The position numbers and the translations under genes were made by a program. A stretch of DNA of 64,000 nucleotides from an uncultured Chloroflexus sp. (GTDB taxonomy: Bacteria; Chloroflexota; Chloroflexia; Chloroflexales; Chloroflexaceae). Of this stretch, positions 33,666-43,367 are shown piece after piece. Each line of letters opens with the position of its first letter. The first letter of the stretch is position 1. The notes beneath the pieces were generated by a model. It saw only the letters and a program-made list of their open reading frames with translations, was not told the origin of the DNA and searched no databases. Location: the NCBI RefSeq assembly GCF_937129525.1, contig NZ_CAKZNK010000057.1, forward strand, positions 1 through 64,000, written 5' to 3'.

Positions 33666-34979
33666 ATGCAGCGCGGTCAAACGAAACCGCTGGTAGAGTT
33701 GATGGGGGTTACCCAGCGTTATGGCCGGGGAGCGCGCCAGTTTACGGCTATTCAAGATGTCAATCTGACAATCGCCGAGGGCGAGTTCGTCGCCTTGCTT
33801 GGCCCGTCAGGTTGCGGCAAGAGTACCCTGTTGCGCATCATCACCGGTCTCAACCGTCCGAGCGAAGGGCTGGTGCGCTATCGCGGAAAGTCGTTGGACG
33901 GTGTGAATCCGTATGCCACGATCGTTTTTCAGACCTTTGCCCTCTTCCCCTGGTTGACAGTGGAAGAGAATGTGGCAGTGGCGCTCAAGGCGCGAGGGGT
34001 TGACGATGCTACCGCTCACCGGCGAGCCGTCGAGTTGATCGATCTGGTTGGCCTGGATGGTTTCGAGCAGGCCTATCCACGCGAGTTATCGGGTGGCATG
34101 CGGCAAAAAGTCGGCATTGCCCGGGCGCTGGCGGTTGATCCCGAATTGCTCTGTCTCGATGAGCCGTTCAGCGCGCTCGATGTGTTGAGCGCCGAGGCAT
34201 TACGCGGTGAAGTGCTGGAGTTGTGGACAGGCGGCAGCCTTAAGATTCGCGCCGTGTTGATGGTGAGCCACAATATCGAAGAGGCCGTCTTCATGGCCGA
34301 TCGGATTGTGGTCATGGATAAGAATCCGGGTCGGGTGATTGCCGAAGTATTGGTGCCCCTTCCCCATCCGCGTGACCGCAAATCTGACGCCTTCGCGGCG
34401 CTGGTCGAGCGGGTGTATGCGGTGCTGGCCGGACAAACGCAGCCGGAGGCAGTTGAGTATGGCACCGAGCCGGGACAGAGTGGCCAGACTCGCCTCTTGC
34501 CGGCAGTATCGGTGACGGCGTTGGCCGGTTTGCTGGAGCAGGCCAATGCCACAGATGATGAGCGCGATCCGATTGCCAGACTGCAAGATGAGTTAGGACT
34601 GGATCTTGATCAGTTGTTGCCCCTGATTGAAGCAGTTGAACTACTCGGTTTTGCCCGGGTTGAGAGCGGCAACCTGATCTTGACGCCATTGGGCGAAGCC
34701 TTTGCCGAAGCCAGCATTCAGACCCGCAAAGAGATCTTCGCCTCGCGCTTGCGGCGGTTGCCCTTCTTCCGCTGGATGCTGCGGATGATTGCTGCCGCCG
34801 ACAATCAGTCGCTGCGTTGGGAGGTGTTGTTGACGGCGCTCGAGCCGGAATTTCCCTCAGAGGTAGCCGAGCGTCAGCTCGATATTGCGCTGGAATGGGG
34901 GCGCTATGCCGAACTTTTTGCCTACGATGACGCTGAGGGTCGCTTCTTTCTGGAAGCGCCGACAGTGGCAGCGAAGTAG
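33666..34979 (+). CDS. ABC ATPase with AAA-associated C-terminal domain
   Basis: 437 residues from the ATG at 33666 (AAGGAG upstream). The nucleotide-binding domain of the nitrate/sulfonate class spans about 1-250: Walker A GPSGCGKST, Q-loop FQTFALFPW, signature LSGGM, Walker B LLCLDEPFSALD, switch His in SHNIEEA. The C-terminal domain (about 290-425; LQDELGLDLDQLLPLIEA, LTPLGEAFAEASIQTRK, PFFRWML) is the AAA-associated C-terminal module, winged-helix-like and of unknown role. It pairs with the fused permease upstream. A bidirectional hairpin follows at 35133. Confidence 0.9.
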   Translation: MQRGQTKPLVELMGVTQRYGRGARQFTAIQDVNLTIAEGEFVALLGPSGCGKSTLLRIITGLNRPSEGLVRYRGKSLDGVNPYATIVFQTFALFPWLTVEENVAVALKARGVDDATAHRRAVELIDLVGLDGFEQAYPRELSGGMRQKVGIARALAVDPELLCLDEPFSALDVLSAEALRGEVLELWTGGSLKIRAVLMVSHNIEEAVFMADRIVVMDKNPGRVIAEVLVPLPHPRDRKSDAFAALVERVYAVLAGQTQPEAVEYGTEPGQSGQTRLLPAVSVTALAGLLEQANATDDERDPIARLQDELGLDLDQLLPLIEAVELLGFARVESGNLILTPLGEAFAEASIQTRKEIFASRLRRLPFFRWMLRMIAAADNQSLRWEVLLTALEPEFPSEVAERQLDIALEWGRYAELFAYDDAEGRFFLEAPTVAAK

Positions 34980-35132
34980 CAGTTTGACGCCCATAGCGCG
35001 GCGCCAGTAACGCATCATATGTCGAATTTGCGCCCTGATGTACACAGGTGGCGCGATTGAGCAGAACGTGAAAACGCTGGTAAAGCTGATCTAAGCCGGT
35101 ACAAGCGCAGGATTGGGTATCTATTCGTAAAG

Positions 35133-35155
35133 GGGACGACGCGGCGCGTCGTCCC
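35133..35155. terminator. Hairpin between convergent genes
   Basis: A 10-bp stem (gggacgacgc/gcgtcgtccc) with a GGC loop lies between the + ATPase gene and the - membrane protein gene ending at 35164. The + tail is GGTGTTGGTTATT. Confidence 0.75.
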
Positions 35156-35163
35156 GGTGTTGG

Positions 35164-38100
35164 TTATTCTGCCCATACGCGCAGGAACTGAAGATGCAAC
35201 ACGCGCCGATCGGTAAGCCGGGAGTCTTCGGCAGCCGGGATCCATGCCGGTCCGGTGAGACGAAGGAGGATCGTGCCGGTATCAGCAGGGGGGAGTTGCG
35301 CCGGGTCGAGAGTTACGCGCAACACTGTCGGCTGCTGCAGGAGTTCATAGCAGCCTAACTCGACAATCGGCGCTGTGGTGGTTGGCCAAAGCTGATCTTC
35401 CACCTGCGCGCTGATGCAGAGCCTCGCCGATCCCAGGTGGGTTGGGCGCAGCCCACCGGCTGTTTCGATTGCAATGGTTTGGCGGTTGGCGCCGGTCGGC
35501 CAGGGTAACCGCAAGACAGCTTCACCGTTGCTCCAGCTATATTGCCAGCCATCACGACTCTGTTCGGGCCGATAGAAACCGGTGAGCTGGGCCGCAAATG
35601 AATCTGGCTCAATCGGAAGTGGATCCGTAGTAACGACGGGCACCGCCGCCGGATCGAGCCGGTAGATGGCAAAAGGCAGAGTCAGGCGGGAAACGGTTTG
35701 CGGTTTTTGGTCGGTCAATTGCTCGAATTCAGCCAGATCGAGCGCTGCCTCGCCGATAAACGTCAACTGAAAACCGGGTAAAGCCAGATTGCCGCCGCTG
35801 GCGCTCAGCATGAGGTAGACGTTACGTCCTTCGGCTTGCCAGCGCCTGACCTGTTCGGCCAGGAGCGCGGCATACGGCGCAGTAGCAACACTCTTGACGG
35901 TGAAGGCGTTGATGTCGTGGGCAAAACGCAGCGGTGTTGCCAGCAAGTCGGGAATATCGCGCGAGTCACTGTAGATCGGCGCGCCACCGCGCAACAGTAC
36001 GATGTCACGTTCGGGTATGAAGTAGTCAGCAATCGTCTCGACCTGATCCAACGCGCCAGCGTATTCGGTGTGGACAAAATAGTAGCGTCCCGTCCAGCCC
36101 AAAAAGAGGATTAAAAGGCCAGCCAGCGTAGCAGCCAGGGCTTGTCGCCAGCGGGCAGCATGTGGCCTGATCTGCCAGGCGCCGGCGAGCGCCGCCAGCG
36201 CATACGCGGCGCTGAGGGCAAAGACCGGATAGGCGATAGGCACGAATCGACGCAAGATGTAGATGTAGGTCTGCTCGGATGTGCCATACGTCTGGCGCAG
36301 GTAGAAAAAGCTGCCGAGAAAGCCGACCGTCAGGAAGAGCCAGCTTGCCGTTGACAGACCGTTGCGCCACCAGAGCGCAAAGCCGATAGCTGCCAGAATG
36401 ACGCCTAACGGCGAGAGATACCAGCCTACGCGCACCAGGCCGGCCAGTGGAATCAGCTCTTTGGGTTGCACCGGCGCCGGATCACTGGTAAAGGTGCTGG
36501 GATCGGCCAGCAGGCGTTGCCACCAGTTCATTGTCCGGTATTCCTGGTAATAGAGCACGAGTGGCAGCCGGATCGGCGCCCCAATGTAGCCTTGCACGCG
36601 CAGCCAGTTGAGGGTTTGATTGGAGAACGGCCCCTGCCATGGCCCGCGAGTGGCGGCCAGCTCAGCTCGCAGCGCGGTTGTCGCTGCCAGATCGGGTGTG
36701 GCCTCCCAGGGCCGACCGGTTAACACTACCCCTGCCTGCAAACGCGCTTCCTCAGGTGTCATCACACCGCGACGCACATCGCCAGCCACCAGTTCCGGAT
36801 CGCGGGTAAGGGGATCATTCCATCCGCCGCGGGTATTAAAGAGCAGATCGGCGTCGATGATCTGCGGACGCGCGAAGTAGGCCCAGCCGATCAGCAGTAA
36901 CAGACCGATCGCAATCGCATTTTGCCAGCGCTGTCGCCGGGCAACCAGCCGGTGTTCGAGGGCTAAGATCAGGTTGTTTCGACGCAGAAACACGAGCGTT
37001 GTCAGCGCGAGAGCGATCAATGCCAGTTCAACCCAGATTCGCCATGGATCGTCAAGTGAACTGAATCTGGATGTGAAGTACGACTCGCGCACTGCTGGGG
37101 TAAGGAAGGGCAACGCAAGCCATGAGGTGATGGCGAAATCTTGAAAACGAGCAAAACCGGTATCGAAGAAGTAGGCGCGGGCAATAAAGATGATATGGAG
37201 CGCAGCGTGGATCAGCATTGCCAGCATGCCCAATGCCAGAGCAGTCTGTTCGCGTTGCCAGCGGCGGGTAAGCCAACAATACCCGAGATATAGCATCGCC
37301 GGCGCGAGCAGAAAGAAGTCGATACGCGCAAGCGCCACCTGGCCGAAGGCGATCCCGGCCAGCGCCGCCGAGGCGATCCGGCCTGGCGCGGGTAGGGTGC
37401 GGTCGTTGAAACGCGCAAACAAGTACAGGCCGCCCCACGTCAGGAATTGAGCAGTGGTTTCAGCGGTGGAATAGCGCGAAAACCAGACCTGCACTGCATT
37501 CAGGCCGAGCAACAGCATTCCAAGCCAACCCACCCACGGCCCGGCCAGGCGTCGTCCGAGCATGCCTGCGCTCCATGCCCCCAAAATTCCTAGCAAGCCG
37601 GTGGCAAACAGGCCAAACAATGGGCCGCCGGCGGCGGTGAGCAACCCGATCCAGGCCGGAAAGAGATGGAAACCCTGGGGAACAATCCGACCCTGAGCCA
37701 GCTCACCCTCGTTGATCAGAAAACCGGCGGCGCGCAATCGCGTTGCGATATAGCGATCGCGGGCCTGCCCGATCATAAAATTACTTACCGCCTGAGCTGC
37801 CGGCTCGCGGATTGCCGGATCGTCGCTTTGCAGGGCCTGTCCCAGTTCGGCGACAATCGTATCAGTCTGGACAATACTACCGGTGCGAGCGATAGCAAAA
37901 CCGGTGACCGCATAGACTCCGGCATCGCGCACACCCAGAACGACCTCAAAGGGGCGGGCGACCAGCAGGGTAAGAGTCAGTAAGGTTGCTGCCCAGAGCA
38001 ACGCTACCCGGCGGTTGAGGGGGGCCGGTGGGAGTGGCGCCGGTTGGCGGGAAGCCAGCCAGAGCAATCCGCCAATGCCAGCCAGGGTTATACTCAGATG

Positions 38101-38298
38101 CAGCCAGAGCGAAAAGATACCGAGGCTGCTCAACACCAGTGCCAGCCAGCCGCTCCAGAGTGCGCTGATCAGGCAGCGCTCGAAATGCAGTTCGAGGCTA
38201 TCGCGCGCGCCAAATTGCGGGATAGCCCGGATCAACGCCCATCCCGGCGCATAGATCAATACTGGTAACAGAAGAATGCCAACGACAATCTGTATCAT
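35164..38298 (-). CDS. Large GT-C-like membrane glycosyltransferase (putative)
   Basis: 1044 residues from the ATG at 38298; the reading frame stays open upstream, but that part lies in the divergent promoter region. The N-terminal two thirds (about 1-760) contain a dozen or more membrane helices. The first outer loop has VLGVRDAGVYAVTGF with an acidic pair of the type used by GT-C enzymes, and VWFSRYSTAETTAQF follows, as in PMT/RgtA-like proteins. The C-terminal third (about 780-1044) is a soluble, beta-rich extracytoplasmic domain. Such enzymes move sugars from polyprenyl phosphate to glycans or proteins outside the membrane. Specific activity unknown. Confidence 0.75.
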   Translation of the reverse strand: MIQIVVGILLLPVLIYAPGWALIRAIPQFGARDSLELHFERCLISALWSGWLALVLSSLGIFSLWLHLSITLAGIGGLLWLASRQPAPLPPAPLNRRVALLWAATLLTLTLLVARPFEVVLGVRDAGVYAVTGFAIARTGSIVQTDTIVAELGQALQSDDPAIREPAAQAVSNFMIGQARDRYIATRLRAAGFLINEGELAQGRIVPQGFHLFPAWIGLLTAAGGPLFGLFATGLLGILGAWSAGMLGRRLAGPWVGWLGMLLLGLNAVQVWFSRYSTAETTAQFLTWGGLYLFARFNDRTLPAPGRIASAALAGIAFGQVALARIDFFLLAPAMLYLGYCWLTRRWQREQTALALGMLAMLIHAALHIIFIARAYFFDTGFARFQDFAITSWLALPFLTPAVRESYFTSRFSSLDDPWRIWVELALIALALTTLVFLRRNNLILALEHRLVARRQRWQNAIAIGLLLLIGWAYFARPQIIDADLLFNTRGGWNDPLTRDPELVAGDVRRGVMTPEEARLQAGVVLTGRPWEATPDLAATTALRAELAATRGPWQGPFSNQTLNWLRVQGYIGAPIRLPLVLYYQEYRTMNWWQRLLADPSTFTSDPAPVQPKELIPLAGLVRVGWYLSPLGVILAAIGFALWWRNGLSTASWLFLTVGFLGSFFYLRQTYGTSEQTYIYILRRFVPIAYPVFALSAAYALAALAGAWQIRPHAARWRQALAATLAGLLILFLGWTGRYYFVHTEYAGALDQVETIADYFIPERDIVLLRGGAPIYSDSRDIPDLLATPLRFAHDINAFTVKSVATAPYAALLAEQVRRWQAEGRNVYLMLSASGGNLALPGFQLTFIGEAALDLAEFEQLTDQKPQTVSRLTLPFAIYRLDPAAVPVVTTDPLPIEPDSFAAQLTGFYRPEQSRDGWQYSWSNGEAVLRLPWPTGANRQTIAIETAGGLRPTHLGSARLCISAQVEDQLWPTTTAPIVELGCYELLQQPTVLRVTLDPAQLPPADTGTILLRLTGPAWIPAAEDSRLTDRRVLHLQFLRVWAE

Positions 38299-38328
38299 GC
38301 TTGTGCCCGGCGAACGATGCCGCGCGTG

Positions 38329-38356
38329 ATTATAGCATGGAGTTTGCATGGTACAA
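38329..38356 (-). promoter_or_regulatory. Promoter of the - strand GT-C-like gene
   Basis: On the - strand TTGTAC (38351-38356), a 16-bp spacer and TATAAT (38329-38334) lie about 30 bases before the ATG at 38298. The whole divergent region to the + gene at 38411 is only 112 bp. Confidence 0.5.
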
Positions 38357-38410
38357 TGCGGCGATAGCTCAACTGCCGCGTAGCTACTCTTTGCTGCGCA
38401 CATAAACCTT

Positions 38411-40810
38411 ATGCGTGTAATGACTTCTTCTTTGCTCAAACGAATCAATTTGCGGGCTGCCGCAAGCGCGCAGGAACAACGATTACCATCCGTGGCGATC
38501 CCGGCGCTGTGGCTGGTCATTGCGACCGTGATCACGCTCATCGCCAGTTATGCGATCCGCCCATTGGTGCTGGTTGACATTGGAGACAACCGCGATGGCC
38601 CGTTTCTGGTCAACTTCAACGCGCGCGAGATTGACGCTGCGGGGCCATTTGAGCGGTTTGAATGGCCTGCCGGCGCAGCCAGTGTCACCATTCCCGGCGG
38701 GCGCGAGGGGGTCTGGCTGGGGCGGATTATTGCCCGACCTGACGCCGATCCAACCATTTTGCGCCGCAACTCGGCGGGAGCGGTCAATGGTGTCCGGGTT
38801 GAAATGCCGCGACGCAGCGATACCGAGATGCTGGTCAAGATTCCGGCTCACATTGCTGCCGCACCTGCGCTGACCTTCGAGCTGGTATCGCCGCTGGTCG
38901 GCGATCCGGCGCCACCGCCGGGTGTGCCGATGGCGGTTGAGATAGCGCCGGCTCGCACCTATCGCTGGAGCGCCGAAGAGAGTGAGATCCGTTTTCCCCG
39001 GCTGGGACAAGGAAACTGGATTGTGCGACTTGATGCCGTGATTGCCCATCCTGACGGTTCGCCGGTTAATGCTCGGCTCAGCGCCAACGGTGTTTTCCTG
39101 GCCCGGCTTCCCGAACAGCCGCAATCCCGTCGTTTGCACATTCTGGTGCCGGCGGCAGTGATGAGCGGTGGTGATCTCAATCTGACGTTGCAGGCCGATC
39201 CGTTTCGTGATCCGCGCCCGCTCGGTGTACTCATCGCCGACATTGCCGTGGCTCCGGCAGATAGCCCCTTCCTGTCAGTGATCGCGCCGCCGCCGGTTGC
39301 GCTTGGTCTATCGCTACTGACCGTGCTTGGCTTGTTTGCCTGTCTGGCGTTGTTGACAACCGATCTCGATCAACGGCGCTGGTTGTTGAAACCAACCAGT
39401 TGGGCGGCTGTTGGGCTGATCGTTGCCGTGATTGCCGGCGGTTGGGCGCTGATAACTTTCCGCTTTCCGAGCGGTCAAATGATTGACCGTCTGGCTGCGC
39501 TGACTATCCTCAGTCTGGCGTTGACGCTGATATTGCGCCCGCTAACCCGCTGGCTGTTGCGCCAAACCGGCGCTGTCGTCTCGCCCGAATTTACTGCCGG
39601 GTTGTTGATCGTCTTCCTGGTCGGATTTTGGCTCAAAGCTATCGGAATGATCTTTCCCTATTTTGTTGGGATTGATGTGTTCTGGCACATGGACAAAGCG
39701 CGGCGGATCATCTACGATGGCGCGTTGCCGTTGTACTACAGCGTGAATAGTCCGCTTAACGAAACGACCATGCCGGTGGCTGAATGGGGCGTGAATCCGC
39801 CGGTAATTCCCTATTCGCCCTGGTTCCACATTCTGGCGACGAGTTACGCTATCTTTCCGTGGCCGATGGAGACGACGGCAAACTTTGTCAGCTTGCTGAT
39901 GGATATGTCACGGGTCATTTTGATCGCTGCCATCGCGCTCAAGGCCGGGCTAAGTCAGCGGGTGGCATTTTTGGCCGCTGTCACCTACGCGGTACTGCCG
40001 GTCACCTTCCTGCTCCATATCTGGGGAAATGTGCCGACATCTGCCGGTCTCTGGCTCAATCTGCTGGTACAGACAACTATCCTGCTCGCGTGGGATCGAT
40101 TGGGAGAGTGGCGGGTGCAACTCTGGTTTGTGCCGCTGCTAGTGCTGGCCTTCCTGGTTTATACGGTAACCGGCGTCTTTACCGGTGTGTTTCTGATCGT
40201 GTTCACTGCGCTGGTCTGGTTGAATGCGCGTCGAGGAGTGGAGTGGCGGACACTGCTGCCCGGTTTGCAACCCCTCTGGATCGCGGCTGGCATGGCTATC
40301 GGGTTGGCGATTGCGATCTACTACGGTCAGTACTTTCAGCCGATCCTGGAGCGCACTCTGCCCTATATGGCGACAGTCTTTACCCGTGGGCCGGAAACGG
40401 TTGGCGTGTCGCGTCCGCCATTTCACGAATACCTGTGGTCGTTTGTGCCGCACCTGGGTTATCACCTCTGGCCTAACCGCTATCTCTACTACGGTCTGGC
40501 CATTCCGCTGATCTTCTTCATTCCGGGCTACTGGGCCATGCGGACGCGACCGCTACTCTGGCTGGTCGTCTCGGCGTGGGGAACGGTGGCGCTGCTCTTT
40601 TTGTTAGCCGGCTACCGGATTTCGATGGTTGATAAGCAGCTCTTCTATCTCATTCCGGTGATCTGTCTGGCATGGGCAATCATGGCCGATCGATTGTGGG
40701 CGCGCCGATGGGGGCAGCTTCTAGTGCTGGCAACGCTGGCGCTGTCACTGGGGAGCGCGCTCTGGTTGTGGGTGATGCGGATTAGCATTTCGCCGATTCA
40801 AGGGAATTGA
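38411..40810 (+). CDS. GT-C-like multi-pass membrane protein (putative glycosyltransferase)
   Basis: 799 residues. One N-terminal helix (about 32-55) is followed by a beta-rich extracytoplasmic domain (about 60-285) and then about a dozen membrane helices to the end. The loop after the first helix of the second block reads GIDVFWHMDKARRI, an acidic motif of the kind seen in GT-C enzymes. The same layout (helix, outer beta domain, helical block) recurs in the gene at 43368, suggesting paralogous roles. The start is a weakly supported ATG. It is divergent from the gene at 35164 and heads a run of six + strand genes. Confidence 0.7.
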   Translation: MRVMTSSLLKRINLRAAASAQEQRLPSVAIPALWLVIATVITLIASYAIRPLVLVDIGDNRDGPFLVNFNAREIDAAGPFERFEWPAGAASVTIPGGREGVWLGRIIARPDADPTILRRNSAGAVNGVRVEMPRRSDTEMLVKIPAHIAAAPALTFELVSPLVGDPAPPPGVPMAVEIAPARTYRWSAEESEIRFPRLGQGNWIVRLDAVIAHPDGSPVNARLSANGVFLARLPEQPQSRRLHILVPAAVMSGGDLNLTLQADPFRDPRPLGVLIADIAVAPADSPFLSVIAPPPVALGLSLLTVLGLFACLALLTTDLDQRRWLLKPTSWAAVGLIVAVIAGGWALITFRFPSGQMIDRLAALTILSLALTLILRPLTRWLLRQTGAVVSPEFTAGLLIVFLVGFWLKAIGMIFPYFVGIDVFWHMDKARRIIYDGALPLYYSVNSPLNETTMPVAEWGVNPPVIPYSPWFHILATSYAIFPWPMETTANFVSLLMDMSRVILIAAIALKAGLSQRVAFLAAVTYAVLPVTFLLHIWGNVPTSAGLWLNLLVQTTILLAWDRLGEWRVQLWFVPLLVLAFLVYTVTGVFTGVFLIVFTALVWLNARRGVEWRTLLPGLQPLWIAAGMAIGLAIAIYYGQYFQPILERTLPYMATVFTRGPETVGVSRPPFHEYLWSFVPHLGYHLWPNRYLYYGLAIPLIFFIPGYWAMRTRPLLWLVVSAWGTVALLFLLAGYRISMVDKQLFYLIPVICLAWAIMADRLWARRWGQLLVLATLALSLGSALWLWVMRISISPIQGN

Positions 40811-40853
40811 TCCCGATGATGGTCAGGCTGGCGGAATTGACTAAAACATAGCT

Positions 40854-41702
40854 ATGACTGAAGTTATCGATGAGAAACTGGCTGCGGCAATTGATCCGTG
40901 GCTGCAACATATGACCTGGCGACGCGATTTTGCCGCCTGGCGTGAGCGTCGTCTCCGTCAAGAGCATTATCAGACCGAACGTCTGGCGCAGGCGCGGGCC
41001 GTGATCGGTGATCTGAAGGGCGCTCGGTTGCTTGATCTCGGCGCCGGTATGGGTGGATTTGCCGTCGCCGCAGCGCTGGCGGGGGCACAGGTGACGGCCT
41101 GTGAGTATAATCCGGCATATTGCCAGATCATTCGGTTGCGCGCTGCTCGTTACCGTCTCCATCTGCCGATCATCAATGCCGCTGGCGAGAAGCTACCACT
41201 GCCTGACGCCGCTTTCGATCTGGTGGTAGCGTGGGATGTGCTCGAACACGTGCAGGATCCAGTTGCAGTGTTGGGCGAAATCGCTCGTGTGCTGCGACCG
41301 GGTGGTCACGCGCTGATCACGGCGATCAATCGACGCGCATGGATCGATCCCCATTACCATATGCGCGGAATCAACTGGTTGCCTCGTCCGCTGGCGGAAA
41401 CGCTCATTGCCATGCGCGGTCGCACCAAACAAGGGGCGGCCTTCCGTGATATGCAGCGGCTCAGCTCGATGCACTATTTCCACTTCCGGGAACTGGTGCA
41501 GCTTTGCCGCCAACTCGGCTTTACAGTCACCGATCTGCGCGAACAGGCGCTGCTGGCCGGCAAACTGGTCAGCCGTCGTCCGTTGCGCCAGGCGATCCGG
41601 GTGCTGCTGCGCCGGGTTGGGCTTGAACTGGCGGCCTATCGTATCCAGCGCAGCTACTACACCGGTATGTTTGAACTTGATCTGCGCAAGGAGGGCGCAT
41701 GA
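40854..41702 (+). CDS. SAM-dependent class I methyltransferase
   Basis: 282 residues. SAM motif I is LLDLGAGMGGFAVA (about 60-75), an acidic CEYNP follows, and AFDLVVAWDVLEHVQDP gives motifs II/III of the Methyltransf_11 type. In this setting it probably methylates a sugar of the surface glycan, as many cluster-encoded members do (inference). The stop overlaps the flippase ATG (41699-41702), so the two are translationally coupled. Confidence 0.88.
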   Translation: MTEVIDEKLAAAIDPWLQHMTWRRDFAAWRERRLRQEHYQTERLAQARAVIGDLKGARLLDLGAGMGGFAVAAALAGAQVTACEYNPAYCQIIRLRAARYRLHLPIINAAGEKLPLPDAAFDLVVAWDVLEHVQDPVAVLGEIARVLRPGGHALITAINRRAWIDPHYHMRGINWLPRPLAETLIAMRGRTKQGAAFRDMQRLSSMHYFHFRELVQLCRQLGFTVTDLREQALLAGKLVSRRPLRQAIRVLLRRVGLELAAYRIQRSYYTGMFELDLRKEGA

Positions 41703-43354
41703 CGGCGCCACGTCCGTCGTTGGCGACGCAGGTGTCGCGAGCGGTGTTATGGAACACATTGTTTGCGCCATTGCGGTTACTTGCCGAAGTGGTGGCGACA
41801 CTGGTCAAGTTAAACCAGCTCTCGCAAGCCGGTTTTGGGTTAATTGCGCTGGTGCGCGGCGCCAGTAATCTGTTCGGCACGGCGCTCGATCTGGGCATTG
41901 CGCGGGCGTTGCCCAAATACATTCCAGAGACTGAGCGGGCCGGCGGCGCGCGCGCAGCGCGTCGTCTCTTCTTGCTGGTTGCCGGATTGCAACTGACCAT
42001 TTTGCTGGTGATTGCAATCGGTCTGGCCTTAAGTCACCGCCAGATCGAAGGTTACCTGCAAGGTTTGCTCGGTGGCGATGTCACCGTGGAGGCGGCGGCC
42101 CGCGCCGAGCTGAGTCGGTTTGTAGCCGAGTTTCACTGGCTGATTATTGCTGCCATCGTCATTCTGCTTGGATTAGGCGCGCTCTATGACCTGCTCATGG
42201 CGGTGCTGAGCAGTTTCTTTCGCCAAAAGGCCTGGAATGGCATCGCCTTGACCGCTGGCTTGCTGCCGCAAGTGCTGGTTGTGATCGCGATTCTGGCCTT
42301 GCCCGATCGCTGGGACATCTTGGGAGTGCTGGTAGCGATGGTGGCCGCGCCGACGATAGCAGTGGCATTGGCCGGCTGGCAGGTCTGGCGATTGCAGGCC
42401 GGTCTCAATATCGAAGCCGGATCGGGGATTCTGGCCGATCTCCGCGAAGGACTGCGTGATTTGCGCCGCGCATTTCCTCCCGGCTTCGCTCGCTACGCCG
42501 CCGTCTCGTACCTGATGACGGCGACCGATTTTATTGCCAGCTTCGAGTTTATCAATTTCTTCAACCGCGATATTCGTGATGTGTCGTTGTTGGCTGCCGG
42601 CGCTTTGCTCGCGCGCATGGCGTTAAGCTATCTGTATACACCGATGGTTGGCGTGCAGGTGCCGTTGTTTACCCGTGTCCGCCAGGGTGAGGGTGGAACG
42701 ACTAATGGCGCTTATCAGTCGCTGATCCGGTTACAGTTGCTGCTGATGGTTCCAGGTGGAGCTGGCCTGATCTTGCTGGCGGAAGCCGGTTTGCTGGTGA
42801 TCAGTCCGCAGTATCTGGCTGCCGCGCCGGTGGTGTGGGTGTTGACACCCTGTCTGTTCGGTGAGAGCATGCTAACCACGGCGCATAATGCGCTGATGGT
42901 CAACGAGCGGCTGGGAGTTGTGATTGCCTCGCGGCTGGTTGCGCTGATTACGGTCATTGTGCTTGCCCTCTGGCTCCCGGCCTGGTTAGGGCTGGTAGGT
43001 ATGGCGCTCACCTTCGGTCTGGCGCGGGTTGCGGCTGGTTTGTGGTCAACGCTGGCCGGTATGCGCCTGCTCGGGTTGCGCTGGCCATGGCGGTTTACCC
43101 TGCGGGTAGCGGCAGCGACGCTGATGATGACCGTCGTTGTCGCTGGTCTTCGCGGTTTAATCGACCTACCGATGGGCGATGTGACCCTTCTAACCCGGCT
43201 TGGCCTGGCGACGCAACTGCTCGGCCTGGCCGGCGCAGGAGCGTTCACCTTCTTGCTCGCCTTGCGTCTGTTCGGCGGTCTTGATCCGGCTGATCGAGAG
43301 CAGGTGTTGAAGTGGCGCCTCCCCTTTCCAGGTCTCATTCGCCGTCTGGTGTAG
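41699..43354 (+). CDS. Polysaccharide/oligosaccharide flippase (Wzx-like)
   Basis: 551 residues with about 14 membrane helices. The N-terminal VSRAVLWNTLFAPLRLLAEVVATL and the GLDLGIARALPKY-type helix 2 region match the polysaccharide-biosynthesis transporter family. It would flip the lipid-linked glycan made by the cytoplasmic GT4 enzymes of this cluster to the outer leaflet, where the GT-C-like enzymes could use it. It is coupled to the methyltransferase upstream, and the next gene follows after 13 bp. Confidence 0.82.
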   Translation: MTAPRPSLATQVSRAVLWNTLFAPLRLLAEVVATLVKLNQLSQAGFGLIALVRGASNLFGTALDLGIARALPKYIPETERAGGARAARRLFLLVAGLQLTILLVIAIGLALSHRQIEGYLQGLLGGDVTVEAAARAELSRFVAEFHWLIIAAIVILLGLGALYDLLMAVLSSFFRQKAWNGIALTAGLLPQVLVVIAILALPDRWDILGVLVAMVAAPTIAVALAGWQVWRLQAGLNIEAGSGILADLREGLRDLRRAFPPGFARYAAVSYLMTATDFIASFEFINFFNRDIRDVSLLAAGALLARMALSYLYTPMVGVQVPLFTRVRQGEGGTTNGAYQSLIRLQLLLMVPGGAGLILLAEAGLLVISPQYLAAAPVVWVLTPCLFGESMLTTAHNALMVNERLGVVIASRLVALITVIVLALWLPAWLGLVGMALTFGLARVAAGLWSTLAGMRLLGLRWPWRFTLRVAAATLMMTVVVAGLRGLIDLPMGDVTLLTRLGLATQLLGLAGAGAFTFLLALRLFGGLDPADREQVLKWRLPFPGLIRRLV

Positions 43355-43367
43355 GAAGACAAGATCT

